Shown: piece after piece, positions 26,990 to 35,645 of the stretch
Layout of the letters: every line of letters starts with the position of its first letter
Numbering within the stretch: position 1 is the stretch's first letter
Origin: JAOUGY01 sp963792365
GTDB lineage: Bacteria; Actinomycetota; Acidimicrobiia; Spongiisociales; ZC4RG35
Direction: 5' to 3'
DNA length: 64,000 bases
Assembly: GCA_963792365.1 (NCBI GenBank)
Contig: CAWBVW010000002.1
Span: forward strand, 124,001 to 188,000
The notes under the pieces: model-generated
What the model was told of the DNA's origin: nothing
Seen by the model: the letters and a program-made list of their open reading frames with translations, nothing else
Database searches by the model: none
Made by a program: the position numbers and the translations under genes

Positions 26990-27985
26990 ATGGAAGACCC
27001 CAAGGACGACCGTAGGAATGCCATCCTGCGGGCCCTGGTCGAAGAGCACATCAGGTCCGGTGAACCGGTCAGCTCTCGCTGTGTGCTGGACGCCACCGGG
27101 CTCGAGGTGTCCGCCGCCACCATTCGCAACGAACTGGCCTCTCTCGATCGCGAGGGGTATGCGGTTCAGCCCCACACCTCTGCCGGCCGGGTTCCGACCG
27201 CAAAGGCATACCGCTATTACGTGGATCATCTTGCGCCGAGCAAGCCGAGAAACGCCGTCCAGGCCAAGGTGGCCGAGTTCTACTCGACGATGCATCTGGA
27301 GCTCGGGCGACTGCTGAAGGCGACCACCGAGCTGCTCACGGACATAACTCACTACCCGGCCGTCGCCATCGGACCAGGACCGTCCGGCGAGGCCATCAAG
27401 GCGGTGCATCTCGTTCAGATGGGTGCGGTCACCGTGTTGGTGGTGGTCGTCACCGATTCGGGGCGCGTGAGCCAAGAACTGCTCCGCCTCGACGAGCCGA
27501 TAACACCTACGGAGCTCGAAAGGGCTGAGCAATTCCTGGCCAGATCTCTGGTGGGACGTGAGATGGGCAAGAACGAGGGCGAGCGAGCACCTGAACTGGC
27601 TCCGCGGGAGCTTGCGGTCGTCCGTATGGCTCAAGCGGCTTTGGCGAGGGCAGCCCAGCAGACCGCCGAGATATACGTCGGCGGTACGCGACAGATGGCG
27701 ACGGTGTGGGACAACCTCGCCACCGTCCATCATGTCCTCGAAGTGCTCGAGCGTGAGGCCAAGTTGCTCGAGATGCTCGCCGGCCATTCCGGGACCACGA
27801 TTCAGATCGCCGAGGAACTCGGGATGCCCGCCGACGTCGATCTTGCGGTTGTCTCCAGCTCGTTCGAGTCTGGCCCGGCCGAAGGTCGGATCGGCGTGAT
27901 CGGACCGATGAGAATGGACTATCGCCGGGTGATTTCCGCGGTCGAGGCGGTCAGCCGCGAGCTCGGCGACAGAGCCGCCCAGTGA
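26990..27985 (+). CDS. hrcA: heat-inducible transcription repressor HrcA
   Basis: A 331-residue repressor. The N-terminal winged helix has RRNAILRALVEEHIRSGEP and the strongly conserved LEVSAATIRNELASLDREGY plus PHTSAGRVPTAKAYR. The GAF-like central and C-terminal parts follow, ending IGVIGPMRMDYRRVISAVEAVS. It binds CIRCE, and a CIRCE-like site sits in its own promoter. dnaJ follows 94 bases downstream; grpE, dnaK and groEL are not here. With the -10 hexamer ending 9 bases before ATG, the transcript may be leaderless. Confidence 0.96.
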   Translation: MEDPKDDRRNAILRALVEEHIRSGEPVSSRCVLDATGLEVSAATIRNELASLDREGYAVQPHTSAGRVPTAKAYRYYVDHLAPSKPRNAVQAKVAEFYSTMHLELGRLLKATTELLTDITHYPAVAIGPGPSGEAIKAVHLVQMGAVTVLVVVVTDSGRVSQELLRLDEPITPTELERAEQFLARSLVGREMGKNEGERAPELAPRELAVVRMAQAALARAAQQTAEIYVGGTRQMATVWDNLATVHHVLEVLEREAKLLEMLAGHSGTTIQIAEELGMPADVDLAVVSSSFESGPAEGRIGVIGPMRMDYRRVISAVEAVSRELGDRAAQ

Positions 27986-28079
27986 CCGACCGAGGTGTTC
28001 CGCCTGTGCTCAGATGAGAACTCGGCCTCCAAGTCCGTCCGTTCCGCCGGCGATCGCCCGCCCCTAGGATCCGGCACTC

Positions 28080-29162
28080 GTGGCAAAGGACTACTACGCA
28101 ATCCTTGGCGTCCCTCGGGACGCCTCGGGTGACGACATAAAGAAGGCGTTTCGCCGCCTGGCCCGGGAAACGCATCCCGATGCCAACCCAGGGGATGCCC
28201 AGGCCGACGCTCGCTTTCGCGAGATCGCCGAGGCGTACGAGGTTCTGAGCGACCCCGACAAGCGCCGCCGGCACGATCGTGGCGACACGATCGACCTGGG
28301 TGATCTGTTGGGCGGGTTTGGTGGCTTCGACGACCTGCTGCGTTCGGTCTTCGGCGATTCGGGGCTCTTCGGCGCCACCGGCAGGCCGGCGCCGCCCCGT
28401 GGCCGTGACATCCTCACGCGGGTCCAAGTCGATCTCGCCGATGCCGCCTTCGGGACCGACGCAGAGGTGAGTTTCCGGACCAATGTCGCATGTTCGATCT
28501 GCCGTGGCTCGGGGGCAAAACCCGGCTCCGACCGACACACGTGCCCGACCTGCAACGGCGGCGGAGCAGTCCGAGTTGCACGAAGGGGACTGTTGGGAAC
28601 CGTGATGTCCGTGACCACCTGTGACACCTGCGCCGGTTCCGGCGAAGTGGTCTCGGAGACATGTGCGCAGTGCTCCGGGCAGGGCGTGCATCCATCGGAC
28701 CGTACGGTGAAGGTGGAGATTCCCGCAGGCGTCGATTCGGGCACGCGACTTCGCCTGAGCCGGGAGGGTGAGGCGGCACCCCGGGGCGGGCAAGGTGGTG
28801 ACCTCTATGTGGAAGTGGCGGTCAGACCCGACGATCGATTCGAACGGGCCGGCGACGATCTGATGCACCGCACATCGGTGAGCATGGCAAACGCCGCTCT
28901 CGGCACGAAGATCGATGTTCCGCTGATCGACGGAGGAACCGACGTGATCGAGGTTCCGCGCGGCACGCAGCCCGGCTGGGTGCACCGCATTCCCGGTCGA
29001 GGGATGGGAAGGCTAGGCAGACGTGGTCGCGGCGACCTGCTCGTGCACGTGTCGGTGTCGATCCCAACCGACCTGACCACCGAACAAGAAGAGCTGCTTC
29101 GCTCCTTTGCGGCCGCAACCGGGGACGAGCAGTCCGGCCGGCGGCGCCGCCGAGGCCGCTGA
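28080..29162 (+). CDS. dnaJ: chaperone DnaJ
   Basis: A 360-residue type I Hsp40. The J domain carries HPD (ARETHPDANPG), followed by a G/F-rich linker (LLGGFGGFDDLL). The zinc-binding region has four CxxCxGxG-type repeats (CSICRGSG, CPTCNGGG, CDTCAGSG, CAQCSGQG), and the two C-terminal substrate-binding beta domains follow. It delivers clients to DnaK. Starts at GTG 28080; TAGGAT ten bases upstream could be the -10 of its own promoter, besides read-through from hrcA. Confidence 0.96.
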   Translation: MAKDYYAILGVPRDASGDDIKKAFRRLARETHPDANPGDAQADARFREIAEAYEVLSDPDKRRRHDRGDTIDLGDLLGGFGGFDDLLRSVFGDSGLFGATGRPAPPRGRDILTRVQVDLADAAFGTDAEVSFRTNVACSICRGSGAKPGSDRHTCPTCNGGGAVRVARRGLLGTVMSVTTCDTCAGSGEVVSETCAQCSGQGVHPSDRTVKVEIPAGVDSGTRLRLSREGEAAPRGGQGGDLYVEVAVRPDDRFERAGDDLMHRTSVSMANAALGTKIDVPLIDGGTDVIEVPRGTQPGWVHRIPGRGMGRLGRRGRGDLLVHVSVSIPTDLTTEQEELLRSFAAATGDEQSGRRRRRGR

Positions 29163-29166
29163 CTTC

Positions 29167-29817
29167 ATGCCTCACGTTCCCCATGTCCTCGTTCCTGGGC
29201 CATGGGAGGGCCCGTCGATCGAGCTCTCACCCGATGCCGTGCATCATCTCCGCGTCGTGCTGCGAATGAGCGACAGAGAGCGGTGTTCGTATACCGATGG
29301 CCACGGCGGTGGGGGATCGGGGGTCCTCGAGGGATCTCGCATCGTGCGTGGGGACGAAGAGACGTTCCCCCGTCCGGCTCAGGTCACGCTTGCCGTCGCC
29401 CCTCCGGCTTCCAAGGAGAGGTTGCGGTGGATCGTCGAGAAGGCGGCCGAGATCGGCGTCGCCCGCATCGTCTGGATCGACACCGTCCATGGCCAGGGTC
29501 GACCCCCCCGCCTGGACAAGGCGGCGCAGTGGGCGGAGATGGCGTTGGAGCAGTCTCGCGGCCACCACCTCACCGTGGTCGACAGCGCCCTCACCCCGAT
29601 CGGCCGGCTCGAAGGTGCTCTCGTGGCGGCCGACCAAAGTGGTGGCACCGTTGAACACCTGAGTGCGCCTGTGACCGTCATGGTAGGCCCCGAGGGCGGT
29701 TGGGCGCCCGATGAACTCGATCAATCCATCCCCCGGATCACGTTGGGTGAGCGGGTGCTGCGCACGGAAACGGCCGCAATCCTGGCGGCGTATCTTGTGC
29801 TGTCCGTGACAATCTGA
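29167..29817 (+). CDS. rsmE: 16S rRNA m3U1498 methyltransferase RsmE
   Basis: A 216-residue SPOUT methyltransferase. The N-terminal PUA-like part has HHLRVVLRMSDRERCSYTDG; the knotted domain has KERLRWIVEKAAEIGVARIVW, VMVGPEGGWAPDEL and LGERVLRTETAAILAAYLV, the SAM-binding knot. It methylates U1498 in the decoding centre. ATG 29167 is four bases after dnaJ, the usual dnaJ-rsmE order. Confidence 0.95.
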   Translation: MPHVPHVLVPGPWEGPSIELSPDAVHHLRVVLRMSDRERCSYTDGHGGGGSGVLEGSRIVRGDEETFPRPAQVTLAVAPPASKERLRWIVEKAAEIGVARIVWIDTVHGQGRPPRLDKAAQWAEMALEQSRGHHLTVVDSALTPIGRLEGALVAADQSGGTVEHLSAPVTVMVGPEGGWAPDELDQSIPRITLGERVLRTETAAILAAYLVLSVTI

Positions 29818-29883
29818 GCGATGGCGCCACTCTGCGTGGTTTCCGTGGTATCATCCTCGCTCGAGAAGGGTAGAGGAGCTCAG

Positions 29884-30324
29884 ATGGAATCGATCGATCC
29901 GCTGAACCAGATGATCGGCAGCCGTGTTCGGGAAGCGCGGCGGGCCCGTGGCTGGTCGCTGCTCGATGTCGAGGCGGCCTCGGACGGCGAGTTCAAGGCG
30001 TCGGTCCTCGGTGCGTATGAACGAGGCGAACGTGCACTCTCGGTGGCGCGCCTGTTGCGTCTGGCCGCCCTCTTCGAAATGTCCCCGGTTGTGTTCCTTC
30101 CCGAAACGCCGGACCACACCGACCCGATCATCGATCTCGAGGCTGCCGAGGCCGCCGGCGATCATCAGGGCGAGACGATCGACCGATTCCTCCGGGCCAT
30201 TCAGCGTATGCGAAAGGGTGGATCGCCCAGAGCCGCCGTCCGCCAGTCGGATCTGAAGGTACTCGCAGCTCTCTTGGACCCCCTGCTCGTCGAAAACCTC
30301 CCGCTGGAGGTCGACGACCAGTGA
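29884..30324 (+). CDS. BldD-like helix-turn-helix regulator
   Basis: A 146-residue XRE-type regulator close to Streptomyces BldD in its N-terminal half: GSRVREARRARGWSLLDVEAAS, then FKASVLGAYERGERALSVARLLRLAALF. The C-terminal half is helical but shows no RxGD-x8-RxxD c-di-GMP motif, so c-di-GMP-driven dimerisation as in BldD is not supported by the sequence. ATG 29884 has AGAGGAG upstream, and TATCAT at 29849-29854 is a candidate -10. Located between rsmE and phoH. Confidence 0.8.
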   Translation: MESIDPLNQMIGSRVREARRARGWSLLDVEAASDGEFKASVLGAYERGERALSVARLLRLAALFEMSPVVFLPETPDHTDPIIDLEAAEAAGDHQGETIDRFLRAIQRMRKGGSPRAAVRQSDLKVLAALLDPLLVENLPLEVDDQ

Positions 30325-30384
30325 CAACCAGCCGGTCCCCTGCGGCCGGTTGTGATGCGGTGTCGTGTCGCGACCCGTGGTCCC

Positions 30385-30390
30385 TATACT
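30385..30390 (+). promoter_or_regulatory. -10 element upstream of phoH
   Basis: TATACT is a near-consensus -10 hexamer. Transcription from it would begin near 30397, after the first in-frame GTG of the phoH reading frame (30365), which argues that translation starts at GTG 30419. No strong -35 is visible. Confidence 0.5.
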
Positions 30391-30418
30391 GCCGGAGCCC
30401 ACTCCCGGGCCCAACGTC

Positions 30419-31402
30419 GTGACCTCTGATCTCTCCCACGATTCTTCGCAGCGCCATGTGCGCGTTCCTTCGAACCACCTCATGATGGATCTGGTCGGTG
30501 CGGGCGATGTCCATGTGCGAGCACTGTCGGACCTGTTCCCGACGGTGAAGGTTGTCGCGCGGGGCAATGAGATCACGCTCGACGGTCCTGAAGCGGACAC
30601 GGCCGTGGTCGAGACCGTCCTCGACGAGCTGTTGATCCTCATCCAGGAGGGCCAGTCTCTCGACGACGGCCGCCTCGAGCGGGTCGTCGAAATGGTCCGT
30701 GAGAAGGTTCCCAGTCCGTCAGGGGTGCTGACCGAAGGCATTCCAGTCGGTCGTGGACGTGTCGTTCGTGCCAAGACGCGTGGGCAGCAGCAGTACATCA
30801 AGGCCATCAAGGACAACACCCTCACCTTTGGGATCGGTCCGGCGGGTACGGGCAAGACCTATCTGGCGATGGCCGCTGCCGTGGAGTCCCTGATGTCCGG
30901 CTCGATCCGGCGCATTCTGCTCACCCGGCCCGCCGTCGAGGCCGGTGAGCGTTTGGGGTTCCTGCCGGGAGACCTCACTCAGAAGATCGACCCCTACCTT
31001 CGCCCGCTCTACGACGCCCTCTGGGACATGCTGGGTCCCGATGAGACGGCTCGTCTGACCGATCGGGGAACTATCGAGATAGCTCCGCTCGCTTATATGA
31101 GGGGACGGACTCTCAATGACGCCTGCGTGATCCTCGACGAGGCACAGAACACGTCCCAGGAGCAGATGAAGATGTTTCTGACTCGACTGGGGTTCAACTC
31201 GAAGATGATCATCACCGGCGACATCACCCAGACCGATCTGCCGAGCCAGCGTCAGAGTGGCCTGGCGGTGGTGCGTCGTATCCTCGAGGGGATCCCGGGT
31301 GTTGCTTTTGTCGAGCTGACCTCCAAAGATGTCGTTCGACACCGGATCGTTGCCGCAATCGTCGAGGCGTACGGTCGGTACGACCACGAGGGGGACACGT
31401 GA
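30419..31402 (+). CDS. phoH: PhoH-family ATPase
   Basis: A 327-residue PhoH/YbeZ-like P-loop protein. An N-terminal KH-like region precedes the ATPase with Walker A GPAGTGKTYLA and Walker B VILDEAQNTSQEQMKMFLTRLG, then SKMIITGDITQTDLP and DVVRHRIVAAIV. YbeZ-type PhoH works with YbeY, which lies one gene downstream, in rRNA maturation. I prefer GTG 30419 over GTG 30365 because of the TATACT -10 between them. The stop overlaps the next gene as GTGA. Confidence 0.93.
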   Translation: MTSDLSHDSSQRHVRVPSNHLMMDLVGAGDVHVRALSDLFPTVKVVARGNEITLDGPEADTAVVETVLDELLILIQEGQSLDDGRLERVVEMVREKVPSPSGVLTEGIPVGRGRVVRAKTRGQQQYIKAIKDNTLTFGIGPAGTGKTYLAMAAAVESLMSGSIRRILLTRPAVEAGERLGFLPGDLTQKIDPYLRPLYDALWDMLGPDETARLTDRGTIEIAPLAYMRGRTLNDACVILDEAQNTSQEQMKMFLTRLGFNSKMIITGDITQTDLPSQRQSGLAVVRRILEGIPGVAFVELTSKDVVRHRIVAAIVEAYGRYDHEGDT

Positions 31403-33942
31403 GACGAGCGTCGATCACGCGGATTGCTGCCTTGGTGTCGACCGTCGCCCTGTCCTGGGGAGTGCTCACGCTGGGTTTCGCCGACGAGGCCGCCGGCGGG
31501 CCCCAGGTGGGAGACACAGCCGATCGCGAGTATCGGGCCAGGACCGACGCCGAGTTCGTGGATCAGGTGGCAACCGAGCAGGCGAGGGAGCGGGCGCGAG
31601 CGAGTGTTGAACCGGTTCTCGTTCGCGACTCGAGCCTCGAAGATGCCGCCTACGCCGAGGTCTCTGGAATCCTCGACGCCGTTGCGATCGCCACGCAACC
31701 CATCGAGGGCCAGGTGGAGTCGGTTCCGCCGCCGACCAGTTCGACGACGAGTTCCACGACCACGACGACGACCGCGGACGGAGAGCCGGTCGTCGGAGCC
31801 GAGACAGGGTTGGTCTCGACCGGGATCATCACGGGTCTCGTGTTCATCGACGTGAACGGCGACGGAGTTCTCGATGACACCGAAGTGCCAGAGGATGGGT
31901 GGACCACCGATAGGCTGCGACAGGGCGTACAGGCGGTGGCGATCGCCTCGGACGGCACGCAATACCGCGGCACGACCGATCGGAGTGGCGAATACTCGAT
32001 CGAGGTTCCCCATGGCGAATACGAAGTTCTCCTCGACTCCGAATCCACGGGGTACCCGCCCGATTTTGTTGCTTCGGCACCGAACTCGTTCTCACAGGAA
32101 ATCGTTTGTGAATCGGATGAATGCCCGACCCAGCCCGTAGGGCTGTCTGCCGTGTTCGCTCCGCTCGACTCGATCGTCGATGACGTGCAATCCGAGAGCC
32201 CGCTCCTCGGCGACACCACGTGGGCCGTGCTCGCGGACTACGGGATGCGTGACGTCTACCGGACGCTCTTCGACGATGAACCGCTCCTGCAACAGATCAG
32301 CACGGCGGCCCAGGATCGACTGACGACGTACTTCCGGTTCGAGATCACGGACGAGGAAGTCGATCAGATCCGGAGCGACGCGTTGCGTGATCCGCAATCG
32401 GTTCAGATCGACGGAGCGATCAACGACGTGGCGCGCGAACAGGTGAATCGCCTGGTGAGCGTCAGCCTGGTTGCGAACATGGTCGCCGACCAGGAGCGAA
32501 CGGATGCCGAGATCGAACGTGAGGTCGCGGCCGTGCCCGATCAGATGCGGTCGTACTCGGCCGGGCAGTTGATCCTGGCGCCGGGCGACACGTTCACCGA
32601 GCGAACGCTCGCCGCCGTCAACGCCACGGGGGCCAACATCGAGCGTACCGTGCGACAGGCCGCCGCAGGCGGGTTGCTCGCAGTGCTCGTGGCGGTGCTC
32701 GCCTACTACCTGGCTCGGTTCCGCAAGGTCTACTGGAGCCGTCCCCGCATGGTGACCCTCTTTGGCATGCTCATCGTGATGGCGGCGGCGGCCGTGCGGA
32801 TCACCATCGAATTCCAGGAGACAACGAGCTGGTACATCCTGCCCGCCGTCGCCTTCGGGTATCTCGCCTCGGTGTTGTTCGACAACCGGATGGGCACGTT
32901 GATGGCCATGGCCGTGGGCGTGCTCGCCCTCGTGGGCACGCTGGAGCCCGGAGTCGGTGTGTACGCCACACTGGCGACGCTCGCGCCCATCGGGTTCGTG
33001 TCGTCGGTCTCTACACGGCGGGCATTCCGTAACTCCGTCCTGGTCTCGGCCATCGCAGGAGCGGTGATCGCCGCTGCCGCATCTTGGTTCTTCGAGGCGG
33101 AGGTGGGGCAGAGCCCGTTCGAACAGATCGGCCGAGACGCTGCGTGGGCCGGTGCCGTCGCCCTCGTTGCCTCGCTCGTCGCCTTGGCGGCGATGCCCTT
33201 TTTCGAATCGATGTTCGACATCACCACGACGTTGCGCTTGCTCGAGCTCACCGACCGCAACCATGAGGCCCTGCAGGTGTTGCAGTCGAAAGCCTTCGGG
33301 ACGTTCAACCACTCCCTGATGGTCGGGACCCTGGCGGACTCGGCCGCGAAGGCGATCGGTGCCGACAACATCCTCGCCAGGGCGGCGGCCTACTACCACG
33401 ACCTCGGCAAGACCGAGAACCCGATGTACTTCATCGAGAACCAGTTCGGGTCCGCCAACCCCCATGATGGGCTCGCCCCGGAGGAGTCCGCCCGCATCAT
33501 CCGCCAGCACGTGCTCGACGGGGTGGATCTGGCCCGGAAGTTCAACATCCCATCTGCGGTCGCCGAAGGCATCGTCTCGCATCACGGCGATGGGATCATG
33601 CGCTACTTCTACGAAAAGGCCCGTCAACAGGGCGACACGGAAGTGGATCCCGATCTGTTCCGCCACGCCGGTCACAAGCCGCAGACTCGGGAAATGGCGA
33701 TTCTGATGATGGCGGATGCCGTCGAGGGCGCTTGTCGCGCAGTGTTCGCCGACGAGGAGCCGAAACCGGAGTCGATTGCCAAAGTCGTCAACCGGGTCAT
33801 CGACGAGAAGGTTGCAGACGGCCAGCTCTCGGAATCGGACCTCACACTCAGCGAACTGTCAACGGTCCGACGGGCCTTCATCGACGCGCTCACAGGTCAC
33901 TACCATCAGCGTATCCCTTATCCCAACTTCCCCGGAAGCTGA
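31399..33942 (+). CDS. pgpH: PgpH-like 7TMR-HD phosphohydrolase (c-di-AMP phosphodiesterase family) with SdrD-B-like insertion
   Basis: An 847-residue membrane protein. The first helix (~8-28) is followed by a large extracellular 7TMR-HDED region. Between its two halves sit a Ser/Thr linker (~113-128) and an inserted Ig-like domain (~143-250) with GLVFIDVNGDGVLDDTEVP and SGEYSIEVPHGEYEVLLD, the pattern of SdrD-B/Cna-B domains; a CESDEC pair follows. Several membrane helices (~415-600) lead to a cytosolic HD domain with TFNHSLMVG, His667-Asp668 (YYHDLGKTENP) and IVSHHGDGIMRYFYEKA. PgpH enzymes hydrolyse c-di-AMP. The insertion is not usual for the family and suggests an extra extracellular contact. 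Confidence 0.88.
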   Translation: MRRASITRIAALVSTVALSWGVLTLGFADEAAGGPQVGDTADREYRARTDAEFVDQVATEQARERARASVEPVLVRDSSLEDAAYAEVSGILDAVAIATQPIEGQVESVPPPTSSTTSSTTTTTTADGEPVVGAETGLVSTGIITGLVFIDVNGDGVLDDTEVPEDGWTTDRLRQGVQAVAIASDGTQYRGTTDRSGEYSIEVPHGEYEVLLDSESTGYPPDFVASAPNSFSQEIVCESDECPTQPVGLSAVFAPLDSIVDDVQSESPLLGDTTWAVLADYGMRDVYRTLFDDEPLLQQISTAAQDRLTTYFRFEITDEEVDQIRSDALRDPQSVQIDGAINDVAREQVNRLVSVSLVANMVADQERTDAEIEREVAAVPDQMRSYSAGQLILAPGDTFTERTLAAVNATGANIERTVRQAAAGGLLAVLVAVLAYYLARFRKVYWSRPRMVTLFGMLIVMAAAAVRITIEFQETTSWYILPAVAFGYLASVLFDNRMGTLMAMAVGVLALVGTLEPGVGVYATLATLAPIGFVSSVSTRRAFRNSVLVSAIAGAVIAAAASWFFEAEVGQSPFEQIGRDAAWAGAVALVASLVALAAMPFFESMFDITTTLRLLELTDRNHEALQVLQSKAFGTFNHSLMVGTLADSAAKAIGADNILARAAAYYHDLGKTENPMYFIENQFGSANPHDGLAPEESARIIRQHVLDGVDLARKFNIPSAVAEGIVSHHGDGIMRYFYEKARQQGDTEVDPDLFRHAGHKPQTREMAILMMADAVEGACRAVFADEEPKPESIAKVVNRVIDEKVADGQLSESDLTLSELSTVRRAFIDALTGHYHQRIPYPNFPGS

Positions 33943-33993
33943 ATTGGACGAGCCCCCGAGTTCCAATGTGCCTGCTCGTGGCGGGATACGCTG

Positions 33994-34458
33994 ATGAACG
34001 TGTTCCTCACCGATGAGCAGTCGGTCCCGGTCGACGTGGCGCGAATCCGCACGCTGGCCGAGCTGGTGCTCGAGCAGCAAGAGTTCCCGCAGGACACCGA
34101 AGTCACGATCATGTTGGTGACCGACACCGACATGGCCGGATACAACGAGCGCTTCATGAGGCGGAATGGTCCGACGGATGTGTTGGCATTCCCACTCGAA
34201 CAGCTCTCACCGGGCGTCGTGCCCGACTGGCGACCCGGTGATCCCCCGCTCAATCTCGGTGACGTCATCATCGCACCCGACTACGTGGGTCGTCAGGCGA
34301 GCGAGCAGGGCTCCGAGTTCACCCACGAGATCTCACTCATGGTCGTGCACGGGATGTTGCACCTCATGGGATGGGATCACGGCGCCGATTCCGATGCCGA
34401 GCGAATGGAGGGCCGGGAACGGGAGTTGCTCGGGATGATCGGAGTGCCGAGAACATGA
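33994..34458 (+). CDS. ybeY: endoribonuclease YbeY
   Basis: A 154-residue zinc-dependent endoribonuclease for 16S rRNA 3'-end maturation and ribosome quality control. The metal motif is HGMLHLMGWDHGAD (three His), with the family segments FMRRNGPTDVLAFPLE and LGDVIIAPDYV. The stop overlaps the next start as ATGA. Neighbouring phoH and era fit the classical ribosome-maturation cluster. Confidence 0.96.
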   Translation: MNVFLTDEQSVPVDVARIRTLAELVLEQQEFPQDTEVTIMLVTDTDMAGYNERFMRRNGPTDVLAFPLEQLSPGVVPDWRPGDPPLNLGDVIIAPDYVGRQASEQGSEFTHEISLMVVHGMLHLMGWDHGADSDAERMEGRERELLGMIGVPRT

Positions 34459-35645
34459 TTCCCGGCATCATCATCGTCGTGATCACAGTGCTCGCAGCCG
34501 CGCTGCTGCGCCTGGGCTTGGCTTCTCTGGCCCGGACGCCGCGGGCGGACGCACTTCGGGACGTAGCCGAACACCGCGCCGGAGCGCGGAGGGTGGCGGA
34601 CCTGCTCGAGGATCGGGAGGTCGTGGCGCCATCCGTCAACGTCATCCACGCTCTTCTCCTGGTGTTCGCGGCCGTGGTGGGCTCGTGGATTCTTGCGCGG
34701 TCTGTGGTGGGCACACCGCTCGCCGTGGCGTTGTTGGCCATGACCATGGCCCTAGTGGTGATCGGGGACCTGGTGCCGCGAGCGATCGGCCGCCGACGGC
34801 CGCGGTCTCCTGCCTATCGGCTGGCGCCGATCCTGAGCCTGAGCGTGAAGGTGGGCTCTTGGGCCACCGAGATCTTCGCCGATGAGGATGATGAAGACAT
34901 CCACGATGAGGACGAAGACGATGAGGGGGAATCCAAGCTCATTTCGTCGGTGCTGGAGTTCTCAGAAACCATCGTGCGGGAAGTCATGGTGCCAAGAACC
35001 GACATGGTGATGGTCGGTCGAGATGCCGGCTTCGAGGACCTGCTGCTCGTGTTCGAAGAGCATGGCTTCAGCCGCTTACCGGTGGTGGGCGATGGTCCTG
35101 ATGACGTGGTCGGTCTCGTCATCGTGAAGGACCTCCTGCCGGTGCTGGCCGCAGGGGAGCGTCCGGAGCGCTTGTCGACGGTGATGCGGTCGATCGACTT
35201 CGTGCCGGAGACCAAGCGCGTACCTGAGCTACTGAGGGAGATGCAAGCCTCCAAGTCGCATTTGGCCGTTGTCGTGGACGAGTACGGCGGGACGGCCGGC
35301 ATCGTCACCATCGAGGACCTGCTCGAAGAGCTGGTCGGTGAGATCGTGGACGAGTACGACGACGAAGAGCTCCTCATCGAGGAGAGGGGCGAAGGCCGGT
35401 GGGCGGTCGACGGCCGGCTCCCGGTGGAGGAACTGTCGGAGCTCGTGGACTCCGAGCTTCCGGACGAAGACTGGGACACGGTGGCCGGTCTGGTGCTTGG
35501 TCAGGCAGGTCGCGTGCCCAAAGAGTCGGAGCGCTTCGTAGTCGGTGAGGTGGCTCTGACCGTTCGAAGGATGCAGGGACGGCGCGTCGTACTCGTGGAG
35601 GTCGAACGGTTGACCTCCAAGTCGATGGTCGAGGAGGCCGGGTGA
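34455..35645 (+). CDS. CNNM/CorC-type membrane protein with CBS pair
   Basis: A 396-residue protein: membrane helices at residues ~1-20, ~58-80 and ~85-105 form a shortened DUF21/CNNM-like region, followed by a very acidic linker (DEDDEDIHDEDEDDEGESK). Two CBS domains come next (VMVPRTDMVMVGRD through SRLPVVGD and VPELLREMQASKSHLAVVVDEYGGTAGIVTIEDLLEE in segments), then a CorC/HlyC domain (WAVDGRLPVEELSEL, DTVAGLVLG). The family is linked to Mg2+/Co2+ transport or sensing. Overlaps both ybeY (ATGA) and era (GTGA). Confidence 0.88.
   Translation: MIPGIIIVVITVLAAALLRLGLASLARTPRADALRDVAEHRAGARRVADLLEDREVVAPSVNVIHALLLVFAAVVGSWILARSVVGTPLAVALLAMTMALVVIGDLVPRAIGRRRPRSPAYRLAPILSLSVKVGSWATEIFADEDDEDIHDEDEDDEGESKLISSVLEFSETIVREVMVPRTDMVMVGRDAGFEDLLLVFEEHGFSRLPVVGDGPDDVVGLVIVKDLLPVLAAGERPERLSTVMRSIDFVPETKRVPELLREMQASKSHLAVVVDEYGGTAGIVTIEDLLEELVGEIVDEYDDEELLIEERGEGRWAVDGRLPVEELSELVDSELPDEDWDTVAGLVLGQAGRVPKESERFVVGEVALTVRRMQGRRVVLVEVERLTSKSMVEEAG

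Noticed and set aside
32092..33675. 527-codon minus-strand frame opposite the PgpH-like gene
   Set aside because: Antisense shadow with no recognisable motif.
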